From contig NZ_RXLQ01000007.1 of NCBI RefSeq assembly GCF_003953935.1, positions 1 through 64,000 on the forward strand: a stretch of 64,000 bases of DNA, read 5' to 3'. Shown here piece after piece: positions 55,677 through 64,000 of the stretch (the first letter of the stretch is position 1; every line of letters starts with the position of its first letter). The DNA is from Massilia atriviolacea (GTDB taxonomy: Bacteria > Pseudomonadota > Gammaproteobacteria > Burkholderiales > Burkholderiaceae_D). The notes beneath the pieces are model-generated. The model was not told where the DNA came from and did not search any database. It saw nothing but the letters and a program-made list of their open reading frames with translations. Both the position numbers and the translations under genes were made by a program.

Positions 55677-57827
55677 CTAGGGCGCCGGCGCCGCGAGCGG
55701 CAGTTCAAAGAAAAATTCGGTGCGCACGCCGCATTCGCTGACGAAATCGATGCGGCCGCGGTGCCGTTCGATGATGGCTTTCGAGATATTCAGGCCGAGG
55801 CCGGTGCCGCCTTTCGGGCGGCTGTCCGAGCCGTCGGCCTGGGCGAATTTTTGAAAGATGCGGTCGCGGAACTCGACCGGAATCCCGGGCCCGTGATCGG
55901 TCACCGACAGGCGCGCATATCCCGGCAGGCGCACCAGCCGCACCTCGACCACGCCGCCGGCCGGCGCGAACTTGGCGGCGTTCGAGAGCAGGTTGACGAT
56001 CACCTGGATCAGGCGGTCGGAATCGGCGGCGATCATCAGTTCGCCGCTATCGGAGCGCAGGTCGAAACTGACCCGGAACGGCGAGGCAAAGGCGTGGGTG
56101 GCGGCGATGGCTTGTTCCACCAGCGGCAGCAAGGGCTGCACCAGCGGCTCGAAACGCATGTTCCCGGATTCGATTTTCTCGACATCGAGAATATCGTTGA
56201 TCAGGCGTACCAGGCGGTCGCAATTCTTGCTGGCGATATCGAGCAGCACCTTGGCGCGCACCGGTATCTCGCCGGCGGCGCCGCCCGCCAGCAGGCCGAG
56301 CGAGCCCTTGATGGAGGTCATCGGGGTTCGCAGTTCGTGCGAGACCGTGGACACGAATTCGTTCTTCATGTTCTCCATCTTCTTGCGTTCGCTGATGTCC
56401 TGGGCGATGCCGACAAAGCCGGACAGCGCATTCTCGTCATCCCACACGGCGGAAATGGACAGCATCACCGGCAGGCGGCTGCCATCCTTGCGGATATACG
56501 TCCATTCCGCCTCGTCGGGAATGCGCTCGCGCGCCTTGGCGATGAACATCTCGGGCCCGGGCCGGATCGGGCGCCCCAGTTCGAGCGAGAGCGCATGCAC
56601 GCGCGCTTCCAGCTCGGCCGGGTCGTGCAGCACCAGCAGCGAGGCCTGGGTGCGCATCTCGGCTTCGGAATAGCCGAGCATGCGCTGGGCGCCGTCGTTG
56701 AACATGATCACCTGGCCATGCGCATTGACGTAAATGATGGCGTAGTTATTGCTGTTCAAAATCGCCTGCTGCAGGCTGAGCGTTTCCGCCAGGCGCCGGT
56801 TCAGGCGTTTCATTTCGTCGGCATTGCGGCGCCGCGCCGAAATATCGCGTACCAGGCCGGTAAATGCGCGGCGCCCGTTGATATGCATCTCGCTGACCAC
56901 CAGGTTGGCCGGAAAACGGGTGCCGTCGCTGCGCTGCCCGAATACCTGGCGGTTGATGCGCGCGGTCTCGCCCATGCCGTCGCGCGCCAGCGCATGCACA
57001 TAGCTGGCGACGGCGGCGCGGTAATGGCGCGCCACCAGCACGTCGAACGGGGCGCCGATGACCTGGTCGGGCCGGTAGGCGAACAGGCGCTGCGCCTCGG
57101 GATTGAAGGTTTCGACCAGGCCGTCGTCGTCGATGGTGATGATGGCGTCGCCCGCGTGTTCCACGATCGCCCGCAGGCGCGCTTCCTTTTCGCGGCTGAC
57201 CAGGGTGGCCTGCCTGATCGTGTACACATTCAGTTCGAGTTCGGCCCATTGCGCCAGGTCGCACAGGGCCGCGATCTCGTCGTCGGAAAAACTGCGCGGC
57301 ACGCGGTCGATCAGGCACAGGGTGCCGACCAGGGCGCCGTTATCGGCGCGCAGGGGAATGCCGGCGTAAAAACGGATATGCGGGGCGCCGGTCACCAGCG
57401 GATTATCGGCAAAGCGCGGGTCGCGCGCCGCGTCCGGAATGATGAAGGGGAAATTGCGCAGGATCGCGTGGCCGCAGAACGAGACATTGCGCGGCGTTTG
57501 CGGGGCGTCCAGCCCGATGCGCGACTTGAACCACTGGCGCTCGCTGTCGACCAGGGTGACCAGCGCGATCGGACAGCCGAAGGCGCGCTGGGCGGTGCGC
57601 GTGATGCGGTCGAAGCGTTCCTCGGGCAGCGTGTCGAGGATATTCAGGCCGCACAAGGCGGCCATGCGCTCGCTTTCGTCGGCAGGGACTGGGGCATCAA
57701 GCAAGGTCGTCGTTTCCAGGTAGGGCGCCCGCCCCCGGACAATCCGGCCGGGGTCTTCAATCCAGGTCTGGCGCGGTCCCGCCGCTATCGTCCGTTCACG
57801 CTGCAGATAGCTATCGGTAATGATCAA
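55677..57827 (-). CDS. GAF-PAS-PAS sensor histidine kinase
   Basis: A soluble kinase of up to 716 residues. Order: GAF (about 60-205), PAS (220-335), PAS (352-480), HisKA with His497 in TVSHELRTP, and HATPase with N in LLSNAAKF and GTGLGLNI. No membrane helix is present, so the signal is cytosolic, perhaps redox or a small ligand. The start is uncertain: the longest frame starts with TTG 57827; TTG 57704 and ATG 57665 are closer to where GAF homology begins. It heads the four-gene phosphorelay. Confidence 0.9.
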   Translation of the reverse strand: MIITDSYLQRERTIAAGPRQTWIEDPGRIVRGRAPYLETTTLLDAPVPADESERMAALCGLNILDTLPEERFDRITRTAQRAFGCPIALVTLVDSERQWFKSRIGLDAPQTPRNVSFCGHAILRNFPFIIPDAARDPRFADNPLVTGAPHIRFYAGIPLRADNGALVGTLCLIDRVPRSFSDDEIAALCDLAQWAELELNVYTIRQATLVSREKEARLRAIVEHAGDAIITIDDDGLVETFNPEAQRLFAYRPDQVIGAPFDVLVARHYRAAVASYVHALARDGMGETARINRQVFGQRSDGTRFPANLVVSEMHINGRRAFTGLVRDISARRRNADEMKRLNRRLAETLSLQQAILNSNNYAIIYVNAHGQVIMFNDGAQRMLGYSEAEMRTQASLLVLHDPAELEARVHALSLELGRPIRPGPEMFIAKARERIPDEAEWTYIRKDGSRLPVMLSISAVWDDENALSGFVGIAQDISERKKMENMKNEFVSTVSHELRTPMTSIKGSLGLLAGGAAGEIPVRAKVLLDIASKNCDRLVRLINDILDVEKIESGNMRFEPLVQPLLPLVEQAIAATHAFASPFRVSFDLRSDSGELMIAADSDRLIQVIVNLLSNAAKFAPAGGVVEVRLVRLPGYARLSVTDHGPGIPVEFRDRIFQKFAQADGSDSRPKGGTGLGLNISKAIIERHRGRIDFVSECGVRTEFFFELPLAAPAP

Positions 57828-58019
57828 ATATACCCGATTCTCTGCGCCCGTGGTGTCGCTTACGGGACGCGCCAGGGGCGCCGGTCCGACTTTGCCGCAC
57901 GCTGTGTTGTGTTTCCGTCAGGAAGTTATTTATTAGTGAATGCTGATCGATTTATTATATTATCGGCACAGCTTGCAGACGCCGGCCCCTGATAAAAACG
58001 ACTAGACGAAGGAATTACC

Positions 58020-58607
58020 ATGAACATCACCTCCAAAGCATTGTTCTTTGCTTCATGCCTGTTTGGTGCGGTATTGTTACAAGGCTGCGGCTCCACCAAA
58101 ATCAAGGCTTCCTCGGCCAGCAATCCGCCGCCATCCGAAGCGTTTTCGGCGTTCGGCCGGATCGAAGTCAGGCCGGTGGTGTTCGGACCCGATGTCAAGG
58201 CCGATCCGGATGGGCTGAACAAGATCGAAGCGAATATCCAGAAGGATCTGTCGGCCTCGCTGCTGGAATGGAATGCGCGCCCGGCCAACGGCCGCACCCT
58301 GGTGATCCAGCCGGTCATTGAACAGATGAGCTTCAAGCGCGGCGCCAAGCGCGTGCTGCTGGGCCCTCTGGCGGGCAGTTCGGGCGTGCTGTTGCGCCTC
58401 AAGATTGCCGATAACAGAGGCCGCGTGGTCGCCAATCCGGAATTCTTCCAGCGTGCCGGCGCGATGTCGGCCGGCTTCACCCTCGGCGTGCACGACAACC
58501 TGATGCTCACCCGCGTGGCCAACCTCGCGAGCAACTATGTGATCGGCAACTACCGCCGCGCCGAAGGCGGCCCGACCGGTGCCGACAGCAAGGCCATCGA
58601 ACCGTAA
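58020..58607 (+). CDS. Lipoprotein of the DUF4410 type
   Basis: A 195-residue lipoprotein with signal peptide and lipobox VLLQGC. The mature part (FGRIEVRPVVFGPDVKADPDG, quoted in part; LVIQPVIEQMSF; LLRLKIADNRGRVVANPEFFQRAG) fits DUF4410, a family of small periplasmic lipoproteins with no known activity. GAAGGAATTACC lies ahead of the ATG. It diverges from the kinase cluster. Confidence 0.75.
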   Translation: MNITSKALFFASCLFGAVLLQGCGSTKIKASSASNPPPSEAFSAFGRIEVRPVVFGPDVKADPDGLNKIEANIQKDLSASLLEWNARPANGRTLVIQPVIEQMSFKRGAKRVLLGPLAGSSGVLLRLKIADNRGRVVANPEFFQRAGAMSAGFTLGVHDNLMLTRVANLASNYVIGNYRRAEGGPTGADSKAIEP

Positions 58608-58633
58608 TCGCGCGCTTTGTCGAGCGAGCACAG

Positions 58634-58660
58634 GCGGCCCCGCGAGGGCCGCTTTTCTTT
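58634..58660 (+). terminator. Rho-independent terminator after the DUF4410 gene
   Basis: GCGGCCC (58634-58640) and GGGCCGC (58646-58652) pair around CGCGA, followed by TTTTCTTT. Confidence 0.85.
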
Positions 58661-58732
58661 GGCCGCCGTACCGACACGTTGTTTGATCCAGTCGGCCCGG
58701 CGGCGGGCGGCGCGGGGGGACACTAGCGCCAT

Positions 58733-58803
58733 GGCGGAGTAGCAAAATGGCAATGCACCAGCTTGCAACGCTGGGGAAGCCGGTTCGATTCCGGCATCCG
58801 CCT
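58733..58803 (+). tRNA. tRNA-Cys (anticodon GCA)
   Basis: A 71-nt cloverleaf: anticodon stem CCAGC/GCTGG around TTGCAAC gives GCA at positions 34-36 after U33; the T arm is GCCGG-TTCGATT-CCGGC; the D arm is GCAAAATGGCAATGC. The discriminator base is U73, as required for cysteine tRNA. The acceptor stem pairs at six positions, with G7 opposite A66. The 3' CCA is not encoded (CCT is followed by GCA). These two points make it look slightly degenerate, but it is probably functional after CCA addition. Confidence 0.82.
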
Positions 58804-58848
58804 GCAGCCTTCACCTTCCAGCACGATCCGGCGAAAAGGACACTGTCG

Positions 58849-59997
58849 ATGAACCGATCCAGGCCCCACCACCCCTTCCTGCCGGCATCGCTCCTTGCCG
58901 GCCTGGCCCTGCCGCTGGCCGCCCCGGCCGCCCCGGCCGCTTCCCCCGCCGCGGCGCCCGCGACGTACCACTACTACGTTGCGAGCAACGGTTCCGACGC
59001 CAATCCCGGCACCGCCGCCCGGCCTTTCGAAACCATCGTGCGCGCCTCCAGGGTGGCCCTGCCCGGCACCACGGTGCATGTGGCGCCGGGCACGTATGCG
59101 GGCGGCTTTCGCACCAGCATGAGCGGCAGCGCGGAGCGGCGCATTGCCTACGTCTCCACCACGCGCGGCGGCGCGCGCCTGGTGCCGCCGCGCGGCTCGC
59201 TCACCAAGATGGCATGGGAAAACCGCGGCAGCTTCGTCGACATCGTCGGTTTCCAGGTGGACGGGCGCCACGCCCACGGCGGGGTGCGCTGGACCTACGG
59301 CATCTACAGCGCCGGCTCGGACTCGCAGATCCGCAACAACCACGTGCACCATGTGGGCCAGGACGTGCCCTGCACCAGCGCCGGCGCGGCCGGGATCAGC
59401 GTCGACAGCTACTACAAGGGCCACCTGAGTACGGTGAGCGGCAACACCGTGCACGACATCGGCCCCACCGACTGCCGCTTCGTCCAGGGCATCAACATGA
59501 GCACCACCGGCAGCGTCACCAACAACGTGCTGTACGCCATCGGCGGCGCGGCGATCCAGATGTGGCACGACGCCACCCGGGTCGTGGTCAGCCACAACAC
59601 GATCGCCCGCTCGATGACCGGGATCCTGGTCGGCGGCGGCGACCCCTACTACATCAAGGGGCCGAACGATTTCACCAGGGTGCATAACAACATCGTCTTC
59701 GACAACAAATACGGCATTTCGGAACAGGGGGCGACCGGCCCGAACAACAGCTACCGCAACAACCTGGTCTACCTGAACGCCGCCGCCGACTGGCAGTTGA
59801 ACAATGGCTTGCGGCACATCGGCACGGTGGCGCAAGCGCCGCAATTCATGCGCTACGGCAAAGGCGCAGTGCCCGACTTGCGCCTGCGCGCCGGCTCGCC
59901 CGGGGTCGGCCAGGGCAGCAGCGAGCACGCGGCCGCAGTCGACATCGCCGGCAAGCCGCGCGCCGGCGCCATCGATATCGGGGCGCACCAGCGTTAA
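58849..59997 (+). CDS. Exported right-handed parallel beta-helix protein
   Basis: A 382-residue protein. A signal peptide with an Ala/Pro-rich c-region precedes the DUF1565-like start YYVASNGSDANPGTAARPFETI (quoted in part). Repeated short strands with Asn ladders (SQIRNNHVHHVGQD, SVTNNVLYAIGGAAIQ, VVVSHNTIARSMTG) give a parallel beta-helix, a fold typical of polysaccharide-binding or -cleaving proteins. No pectate lyase catalytic set is evident. The ATG at 58849 follows AAAAGGA and lies 45 bases after the tRNA. Confidence 0.85.
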   Translation: MNRSRPHHPFLPASLLAGLALPLAAPAAPAASPAAAPATYHYYVASNGSDANPGTAARPFETIVRASRVALPGTTVHVAPGTYAGGFRTSMSGSAERRIAYVSTTRGGARLVPPRGSLTKMAWENRGSFVDIVGFQVDGRHAHGGVRWTYGIYSAGSDSQIRNNHVHHVGQDVPCTSAGAAGISVDSYYKGHLSTVSGNTVHDIGPTDCRFVQGINMSTTGSVTNNVLYAIGGAAIQMWHDATRVVVSHNTIARSMTGILVGGGDPYYIKGPNDFTRVHNNIVFDNKYGISEQGATGPNNSYRNNLVYLNAAADWQLNNGLRHIGTVAQAPQFMRYGKGAVPDLRLRAGSPGVGQGSSEHAAAVDIAGKPRAGAIDIGAHQR

Positions 59998-60034
59998 CGA
60001 CTGCGGCAGGCAGCGCGCGCCGTAAAGCAGGCAC

Positions 60035-60066
60035 AGGCCGGGGATGATGCTCCGGCCTTTTTGTTT
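60035..60066 (+). terminator. Rho-independent terminator after the beta-helix gene
   Basis: AGGCCGG (60035-60041) pairs with CCGGCCT (60052-60058), followed by a TTTTTGTTTT run. Confidence 0.85.
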
Positions 60067-60083
60067 TGGGCGAGGCGAAGATA

Positions 60084-60098
60084 TGTAGATTTGCTACA
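60084..60098. promoter_or_regulatory. Operator candidate 1, TGTAG-N5-CTACA
   Basis: TGTAGATTTGCTACA, a perfect five-base inverted repeat with a five-base spacer, 286 bases before the amylase ATG. Confidence 0.6.
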
Positions 60099-60178
60099 CA
60101 ATATTTCGACGACGTCCAAAAATATCTTTAATGACTGGGCAAAAATGAAACATGGCACAACACTCAGTTTACATTTTA

Positions 60179-60193
60179 TGTAGTTGTGCTACA
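60179..60193. promoter_or_regulatory. Operator candidate 2, TGTAG-N5-CTACA
   Basis: TGTAGTTGTGCTACA matches the first copy at 13 of 15 positions. The two centres are 95 bases apart, about nine helical turns, suited to DNA looping. Confidence 0.6.
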
Positions 60194-60369
60194 TTCATCC
60201 TCCGGAGACCGACAAGGGCCCAGCCCGCCGCCTCCTGACGGCGCCCACCCGGCGCCGCATTGACATCCTCGTGTCGAACGGCCGCATCCCATGCATGGAG
60301 ACAGATGGGTGCGCACACCGCCGCTGTAACTGTTGTGCATTCCACTAGCAAAAACCATAAGGAAGCAAC

Positions 60370-62253
60370 ATGACATCTTTTCGCACCTCGCCCCTGGTCC
60401 GCTCGCTGATCGCCGCCGGCATCCTGTTCGGCGTCCCCGCCGCCCATGCCGGCGCGGCCGGTTTCAACGCGCCGGACACCTCGGTTCAAATGTTCCGCTG
60501 GAAATGGAACGACATCGCCCGCGAATGCACCGCCTGGCTCGGCCCGCAAGGCTACGGCGCGGTCCAGGTATCGCCGCCGCAGGCATCGGCCAGCCTGGGC
60601 ACCTGGTGGGACATCTACCAGCCCGTCAACTTCACTTCGCTCAAGAGCAATATGGGCACCGAAGCCGAATTCCAGACGATGATCGACACCTGCCACGCCG
60701 CCAGGGTGCGGGTGTACGCGGACGTGGTGGTCAATCACATGGCGGCCGGCGCCGGTACCGCCACCAACGGCTCGGCCTGGAATGCCACGGCACTGGGCTA
60801 TCCCAACTTCAGCGGCCAGGACTTTCATCCAGCCTGCGACATCCAGGGCGGCGACTACGGCTCGCCCGGCAACCGCAACAGCGTCACCAATTGCCGCCTG
60901 AGCGGCCTGCCCGACCTCGACACCGGCAGCAGCTACGTGCAGGGGCAGGCGCGCAACTTCTTCAACAAGCTGGTGGCGATGGGCGTGGACGGCTTGCGCA
61001 TCGATGCCGCCAAGCACATGACGCCAGGCGACATCGGCGCCATCCTGGCCGGCACCAGGCGCACCACCACCTCGGGCGAAGCGCTGTGGCTGACGCAGGA
61101 GGTGATCCCCGACAGCAACGTGGTGCGCTCGGGCTACTTCGGCAACGGCACCCTGAACGAATTCCAGTACGCGTACGCCATGAAAGCCGTGTTCCGCAAC
61201 GAAAACGGCGCCAACCTGGCGCAGATCCGCGCCATCATGGGGACGCCCGGCAACTGGGGCGGGACCTGGGGCTTCGTGCCGAGCGACAAGGCGACCGTGT
61301 TCGTCAACAACTGGGATACCGAACGCAACGGCAGTTCCCTGGTGGCCAGCAACTATGTCCCCGGCCAGCCCAACGATACCCAGGGCAGCAAGCGCTATGA
61401 CCTGGCGAATATTTTCATGCTGGCCTGGCCGTACGGCCACGCGCAGCTGCATTCGGGCTTTCGCTTCAGCAGCTACGACCAGGGTCCGCCGGCGGCGAGC
61501 CCGTTCGACGCCAACGGTCATCCGCTCATCAACCAGTCATGGGATTTCATCCACCGCTGGGCCGATATTGCGAACATGGTGGCATTCCGCGCGGCCACGG
61601 CGGGACAAGGCGTCGACCATTTCGTCAACGGCACGCCCAACCAGATCGCGTTTGCGCGCGGCAGCAAGGGCTTTGTCGCCATCAACAATGACGGCGCGGG
61701 CTGGAATGCTTCCCTGCAGACACTGCTGCCTGCCGGCACCTACTGCAATGTGGTCACCGGCAAACTGAATGCCGCGCAGACGGGCTGCAGCGGCGACAGC
61801 GCGACCGTGGGCGGCAACGGCATGGTCCAGGTGAACCTGGCCGGCAACGGCGGCGCCAGCGTGCCGGCCCTGGCCCTGCACGTGAACCAGAAAGTCGGCG
61901 GCGGCACCACCCCGCCCGCGTGCGGCACGGTGGCGGTGACCTTCCGCGTGGCCAATGCGAATACCGTACCCGGCCAGAACGTGCATGTGACAGGCAACCG
62001 CAACGAACTGGGCAACTGGACCGCGACCAACGGCAACCAGCTGGCGATCGCCGGCACGGGCGCCAATGCGCCATGGTCGCGCACGGTCCAGCTGCCGCCG
62101 TCGACGCCAATCGAGTACAAATTCCTCAAGCACGGCGCGGTGGCCGATGTGTGGGAACGCAGCCAGGCAAGTTCCAGCGGCAATCGCGTGGCGACCACGC
62201 CGGCATGCGGCGCGCCCGCGCTGCTGCTCGATGCAGGGAGTTTTGCCTTCTAG
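60370..62253 (+). CDS. Exported alpha-amylase (GH13) with C-terminal starch-binding domain (CBM20)
   Basis: A 627-residue secreted enzyme. The signal peptide ends in AHAG. The GH13 barrel has VVVNHM, nucleophile Asp212 in GLRIDAAKH, acid/base Glu244 in LTQEVI and Asp316 in NNWDTE, where most amylases have NHD. The domain at about 510-625 has VTFRVANANTVPGQNVHVTG (CBM20-like) and ends in a beta strand. It cleaves alpha-1,4 bonds in starch outside the cell. Two upstream palindromes suggest sugar-dependent control. Confidence 0.94.
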   Translation: MTSFRTSPLVRSLIAAGILFGVPAAHAGAAGFNAPDTSVQMFRWKWNDIARECTAWLGPQGYGAVQVSPPQASASLGTWWDIYQPVNFTSLKSNMGTEAEFQTMIDTCHAARVRVYADVVVNHMAAGAGTATNGSAWNATALGYPNFSGQDFHPACDIQGGDYGSPGNRNSVTNCRLSGLPDLDTGSSYVQGQARNFFNKLVAMGVDGLRIDAAKHMTPGDIGAILAGTRRTTTSGEALWLTQEVIPDSNVVRSGYFGNGTLNEFQYAYAMKAVFRNENGANLAQIRAIMGTPGNWGGTWGFVPSDKATVFVNNWDTERNGSSLVASNYVPGQPNDTQGSKRYDLANIFMLAWPYGHAQLHSGFRFSSYDQGPPAASPFDANGHPLINQSWDFIHRWADIANMVAFRAATAGQGVDHFVNGTPNQIAFARGSKGFVAINNDGAGWNASLQTLLPAGTYCNVVTGKLNAAQTGCSGDSATVGGNGMVQVNLAGNGGASVPALALHVNQKVGGGTTPPACGTVAVTFRVANANTVPGQNVHVTGNRNELGNWTATNGNQLAIAGTGANAPWSRTVQLPPSTPIEYKFLKHGAVADVWERSQASSSGNRVATTPACGAPALLLDAGSFAF

Positions 62254-62400
62254 GCCAGGGCGGAAGCCCCCATGCCGTCGCCGCCCACGGCGCCTGCGCG
62301 GGGGCGGCGCAGGCCCTTCGATCCGTACGGCAACAGCGCGTAAGAAAACAGTTGTTATCTGTAGAATCGGCCCACTTTCACCCTCGGGCCGACACTCCCC

Positions 62401-63705
62401 ATGACGACTATCCACTGGTTCATCCTGATCGGCTGCCTGATGCTGGCGCGGGGCCTGATGGCCACCAGCATTTCCCGACTGCCGTTCACATCGGCCATCG
62501 TCTACCTGGGCGTCGGACTCGTGCTCGGCCCGATGGTGCTGGGCATCTTTTCCTTCAGCCCGGTCGCCCAATCGCACCTGCTCGAAACCCTCACCGAAGT
62601 CGCGGTGCTGGTATCCCTGTTCTCGGCCGGGGTCAAGATGCCGGTGCCGATCACGCGCCAGCGCTGGATGCCGGCGATCCGCCTGGCCTGGGTCTCGATG
62701 AGCCTGAGCGTCGGCCTGATCGCCGCCTTCTGCTACTTCGTCCTCAACCTGCCGCTGGGCGCCGGCGTGCTGCTCGGCGCCATCCTCGCCCCCACCGACC
62801 CGGTGCTGGCCACCGACGTCCAGGTGCGCCATCCCGACGACCGCGACCAGCTGCGCTTCACCCTCACCTGCGAGGCGGGCATGAACGACGGTTCGGCCTT
62901 TCCGTTCGTGATGCTGGGCCTGGGCCTGCTCGGCGCCCATGAACTGGGCGACCTGGGCTGGCGCTGGGTGCTGGTCGACGTGCTCTGGGCCACCCTGGCC
63001 GCGATCGCCATCGGCACCCTGGGCGGGGCGGCGCTGGGCCGCATCGGGTGGATGCTGCGCGGCAAAGACCCCAAGCACGAAGTGCTCGACGACCTGGTCG
63101 GCCTGGGCCTGATCGCCGTGGTCTACGGCCTGAGCGTGATCTTCGTGGCCTGGGGCTTCCTGGCCGTGTTTTTCGCCGGCGTGGCCCTGCGCCAGACCGA
63201 GCTGGTGTTGTCGGGCGCCCACAAGGACCGCCAGGGCTTGCTGGTGCCCGAGAAAGCCAGCGACGACCCGGGCGCCGAAGCGCCGCCGGCCGAGGTGCCG
63301 CTGACCGTCAGCGCCGAATCGCTGGTGTTCAAGGAGCATCTGGAGCGCCTGTCGGAACTGACCCTGGTGTTGCTGCTGGGCGGCATGGTGTCGATGCACG
63401 ACTGGAACTGGCGCAGCATCGGCACCGCCCTGTTCCTGTTCGCCGTGGCCAGGCCGCTGAGCGTGCTGGTCGGCCTGGCCGGCTCGGACAGCTCGATGCG
63501 CATCCGCGGCATCACCGCCTGGTTCGGCGTGCGCGGCATCGGCTCGCTGTATTACCTCATGTACGCCCTCAACCACGGGCTGCCGCCCTCCCTCTCGCAA
63601 GAGCTGATCCAGATCACCGTGGTCGTGATCATGCTCTCGATCGTGGTGCACGGCACCAGCGTCAAGCCGCTGCTCGATCGCTTCTGGAAGCGCAAGCCGC
63701 GCTGA
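62401..63705 (+). CDS. CPA1-type cation/proton antiporter
   Basis: A 434-residue inner-membrane protein with about twelve hydrophobic helices. The transport core LTCEAGMNDGSAFPFVML includes the conserved Asn-Asp pair of CPA1 antiporters, and GAILAPTDPVLATDVQV is the typical TDP helix-break motif. It should exchange Na+ or K+ for protons. The C-terminus lacks the long cytosolic tail of NhaP2. It stands alone, 147 bases after the amylase. Confidence 0.92.
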   Translation: MTTIHWFILIGCLMLARGLMATSISRLPFTSAIVYLGVGLVLGPMVLGIFSFSPVAQSHLLETLTEVAVLVSLFSAGVKMPVPITRQRWMPAIRLAWVSMSLSVGLIAAFCYFVLNLPLGAGVLLGAILAPTDPVLATDVQVRHPDDRDQLRFTLTCEAGMNDGSAFPFVMLGLGLLGAHELGDLGWRWVLVDVLWATLAAIAIGTLGGAALGRIGWMLRGKDPKHEVLDDLVGLGLIAVVYGLSVIFVAWGFLAVFFAGVALRQTELVLSGAHKDRQGLLVPEKASDDPGAEAPPAEVPLTVSAESLVFKEHLERLSELTLVLLLGGMVSMHDWNWRSIGTALFLFAVARPLSVLVGLAGSDSSMRIRGITAWFGVRGIGSLYYLMYALNHGLPPSLSQELIQITVVVIMLSIVVHGTSVKPLLDRFWKRKPR

Positions 63706-63791
63706 CGGCGCGGCGCGCATGAGGCAAGCCAAACCGGGCCTGCGGGCCGCGCCTACAATCGAACTCGTCCCTGGTCATTTTCCCCGAGGCG

Positions 63792-64000
63792 GTGACGGTC
63801 ATGGCTACTTTTCCCGGTGCATCCATCGCGTGGGCCGCGCTCGCCCTTTCCAGCGGCATGGCGACGGCGCAGCCGCGTTTCCCCGACGACCCGGCCCGCT
63901 TCGGCAGCGCCGACAGCGCCTGGCTGAGCGAGCCGCCGCGCTACACCACGGGCGCGGCCGCCGCCATCGCCAGGCCGCTCGGGCTGGGGCGCGACATGCG
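63792..64000 (+). CDS. Start of an exported protein, cut by the window end
   Basis: The first 69 codons of a gene that continues beyond the window. GTG 63792 has GAGG four bases ahead; ATG 63801 is in frame and also possible. The product opens with a hydrophobic signal peptide (ATFPGASIAWAALALSSGMA, cleavage near TAQP) and then FPDDPARFGSADSAWLSE. I cannot assign a family from this part. Confidence 0.65.
   Translation, partial: MTVMATFPGASIAWAALALSSGMATAQPRFPDDPARFGSADSAWLSEPPRYTTGAAAAIARPLGLGRDM

Larger units (their letters stand above)
59998..60369. other. Regulatory intergenic region of the amylase gene
   Basis: The 372 bases hold a terminator, then a strikingly A+T-rich patch (about 60080-60200) with two palindromic operator candidates, then a G+C-rich stretch to the amylase start. 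No gene is seen. Confidence 0.7.

Overview
The window looks like a piece of a high-G+C betaproteobacterial chromosome, most likely from the Massilia/Telluria/Duganella part of the Oxalobacteraceae. This is inferred from protein style, codon use and gene order; I had no database. It spans the replication-initiation locus. mnmE, yidC, yidD, rnpA and rpmH run leftward, and dnaA, dnaN and gyrB run rightward from a 518-base divergent intergenic region that holds one perfect DnaA box overlapping a likely dnaA promoter.

Left arm (1-21300): a DUF4124 protein and a B12-binding/radical SAM protein (DUF4080) come first. A four-gene MCE-type phospholipid transporter follows (permease with STAS domain, ATPase, MlaD-like protein, lipoprotein), coupled by overlaps to a VanZ protein and a thioredoxin-like ferredoxin. 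Next are an alpha/beta hydrolase, a D,D-carboxypeptidase, a 180-bp MITE/REP-like element, an aldo/keto reductase with an unusual CsoR/FrmR-family regulator, pssA, a CAP-domain lipoprotein and an Hpt protein. A leftward ECF42-type sigma factor cluster follows with two YCII/DGPF proteins, a VOC protein and a 59-residue small ORF with a strong ribosome-binding site. An EAL protein and a NADAR protein precede mnmE.

Right arm (29800-46800): a YcxB-like membrane protein, a cupin/TetR pair behind a palindromic operator candidate, and a secreted protein with four C-x6-C motifs. Then comes a DUF2760-Hsp70-Hsp70/DUF3731 operon with an HNH nuclease next to it, pldA, a three-gene DUF2491 (YjfK-like) cluster, a CII-like phage regulator, a membrane protein, a diguanylate cyclase and ldhA.

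Accessory island (about 46800-52300): the G+C falls visibly. A complete two-gene OLD-nuclease plus UvrD-helicase unit of Gabija type sits among debris: a small island-associated ORF, an IS3-transposase relic, a truncated HEPN/RES N-terminal fragment and a truncated vgrG at the right junction.

Far right (53100-64000): a DUF4142 protein, a phosphorelay cluster (two receivers, Hpt, GAF-PAS-PAS histidine kinase), a lipoprotein, a tRNA-Cys(GCA), a parallel beta-helix protein, an exported GH13 amylase with a starch-binding domain behind two copies of a TGTAG-N5-CTACA palindrome, a cation/proton antiporter, and the start of an exported protein cut by the window end. The strongest leads for new biology are the long-form Gabija unit with its broken third gene, the Hsp70 pair with DUF2760, and the DUF2491/coiled-coil/Ser-Gly-rich cluster.
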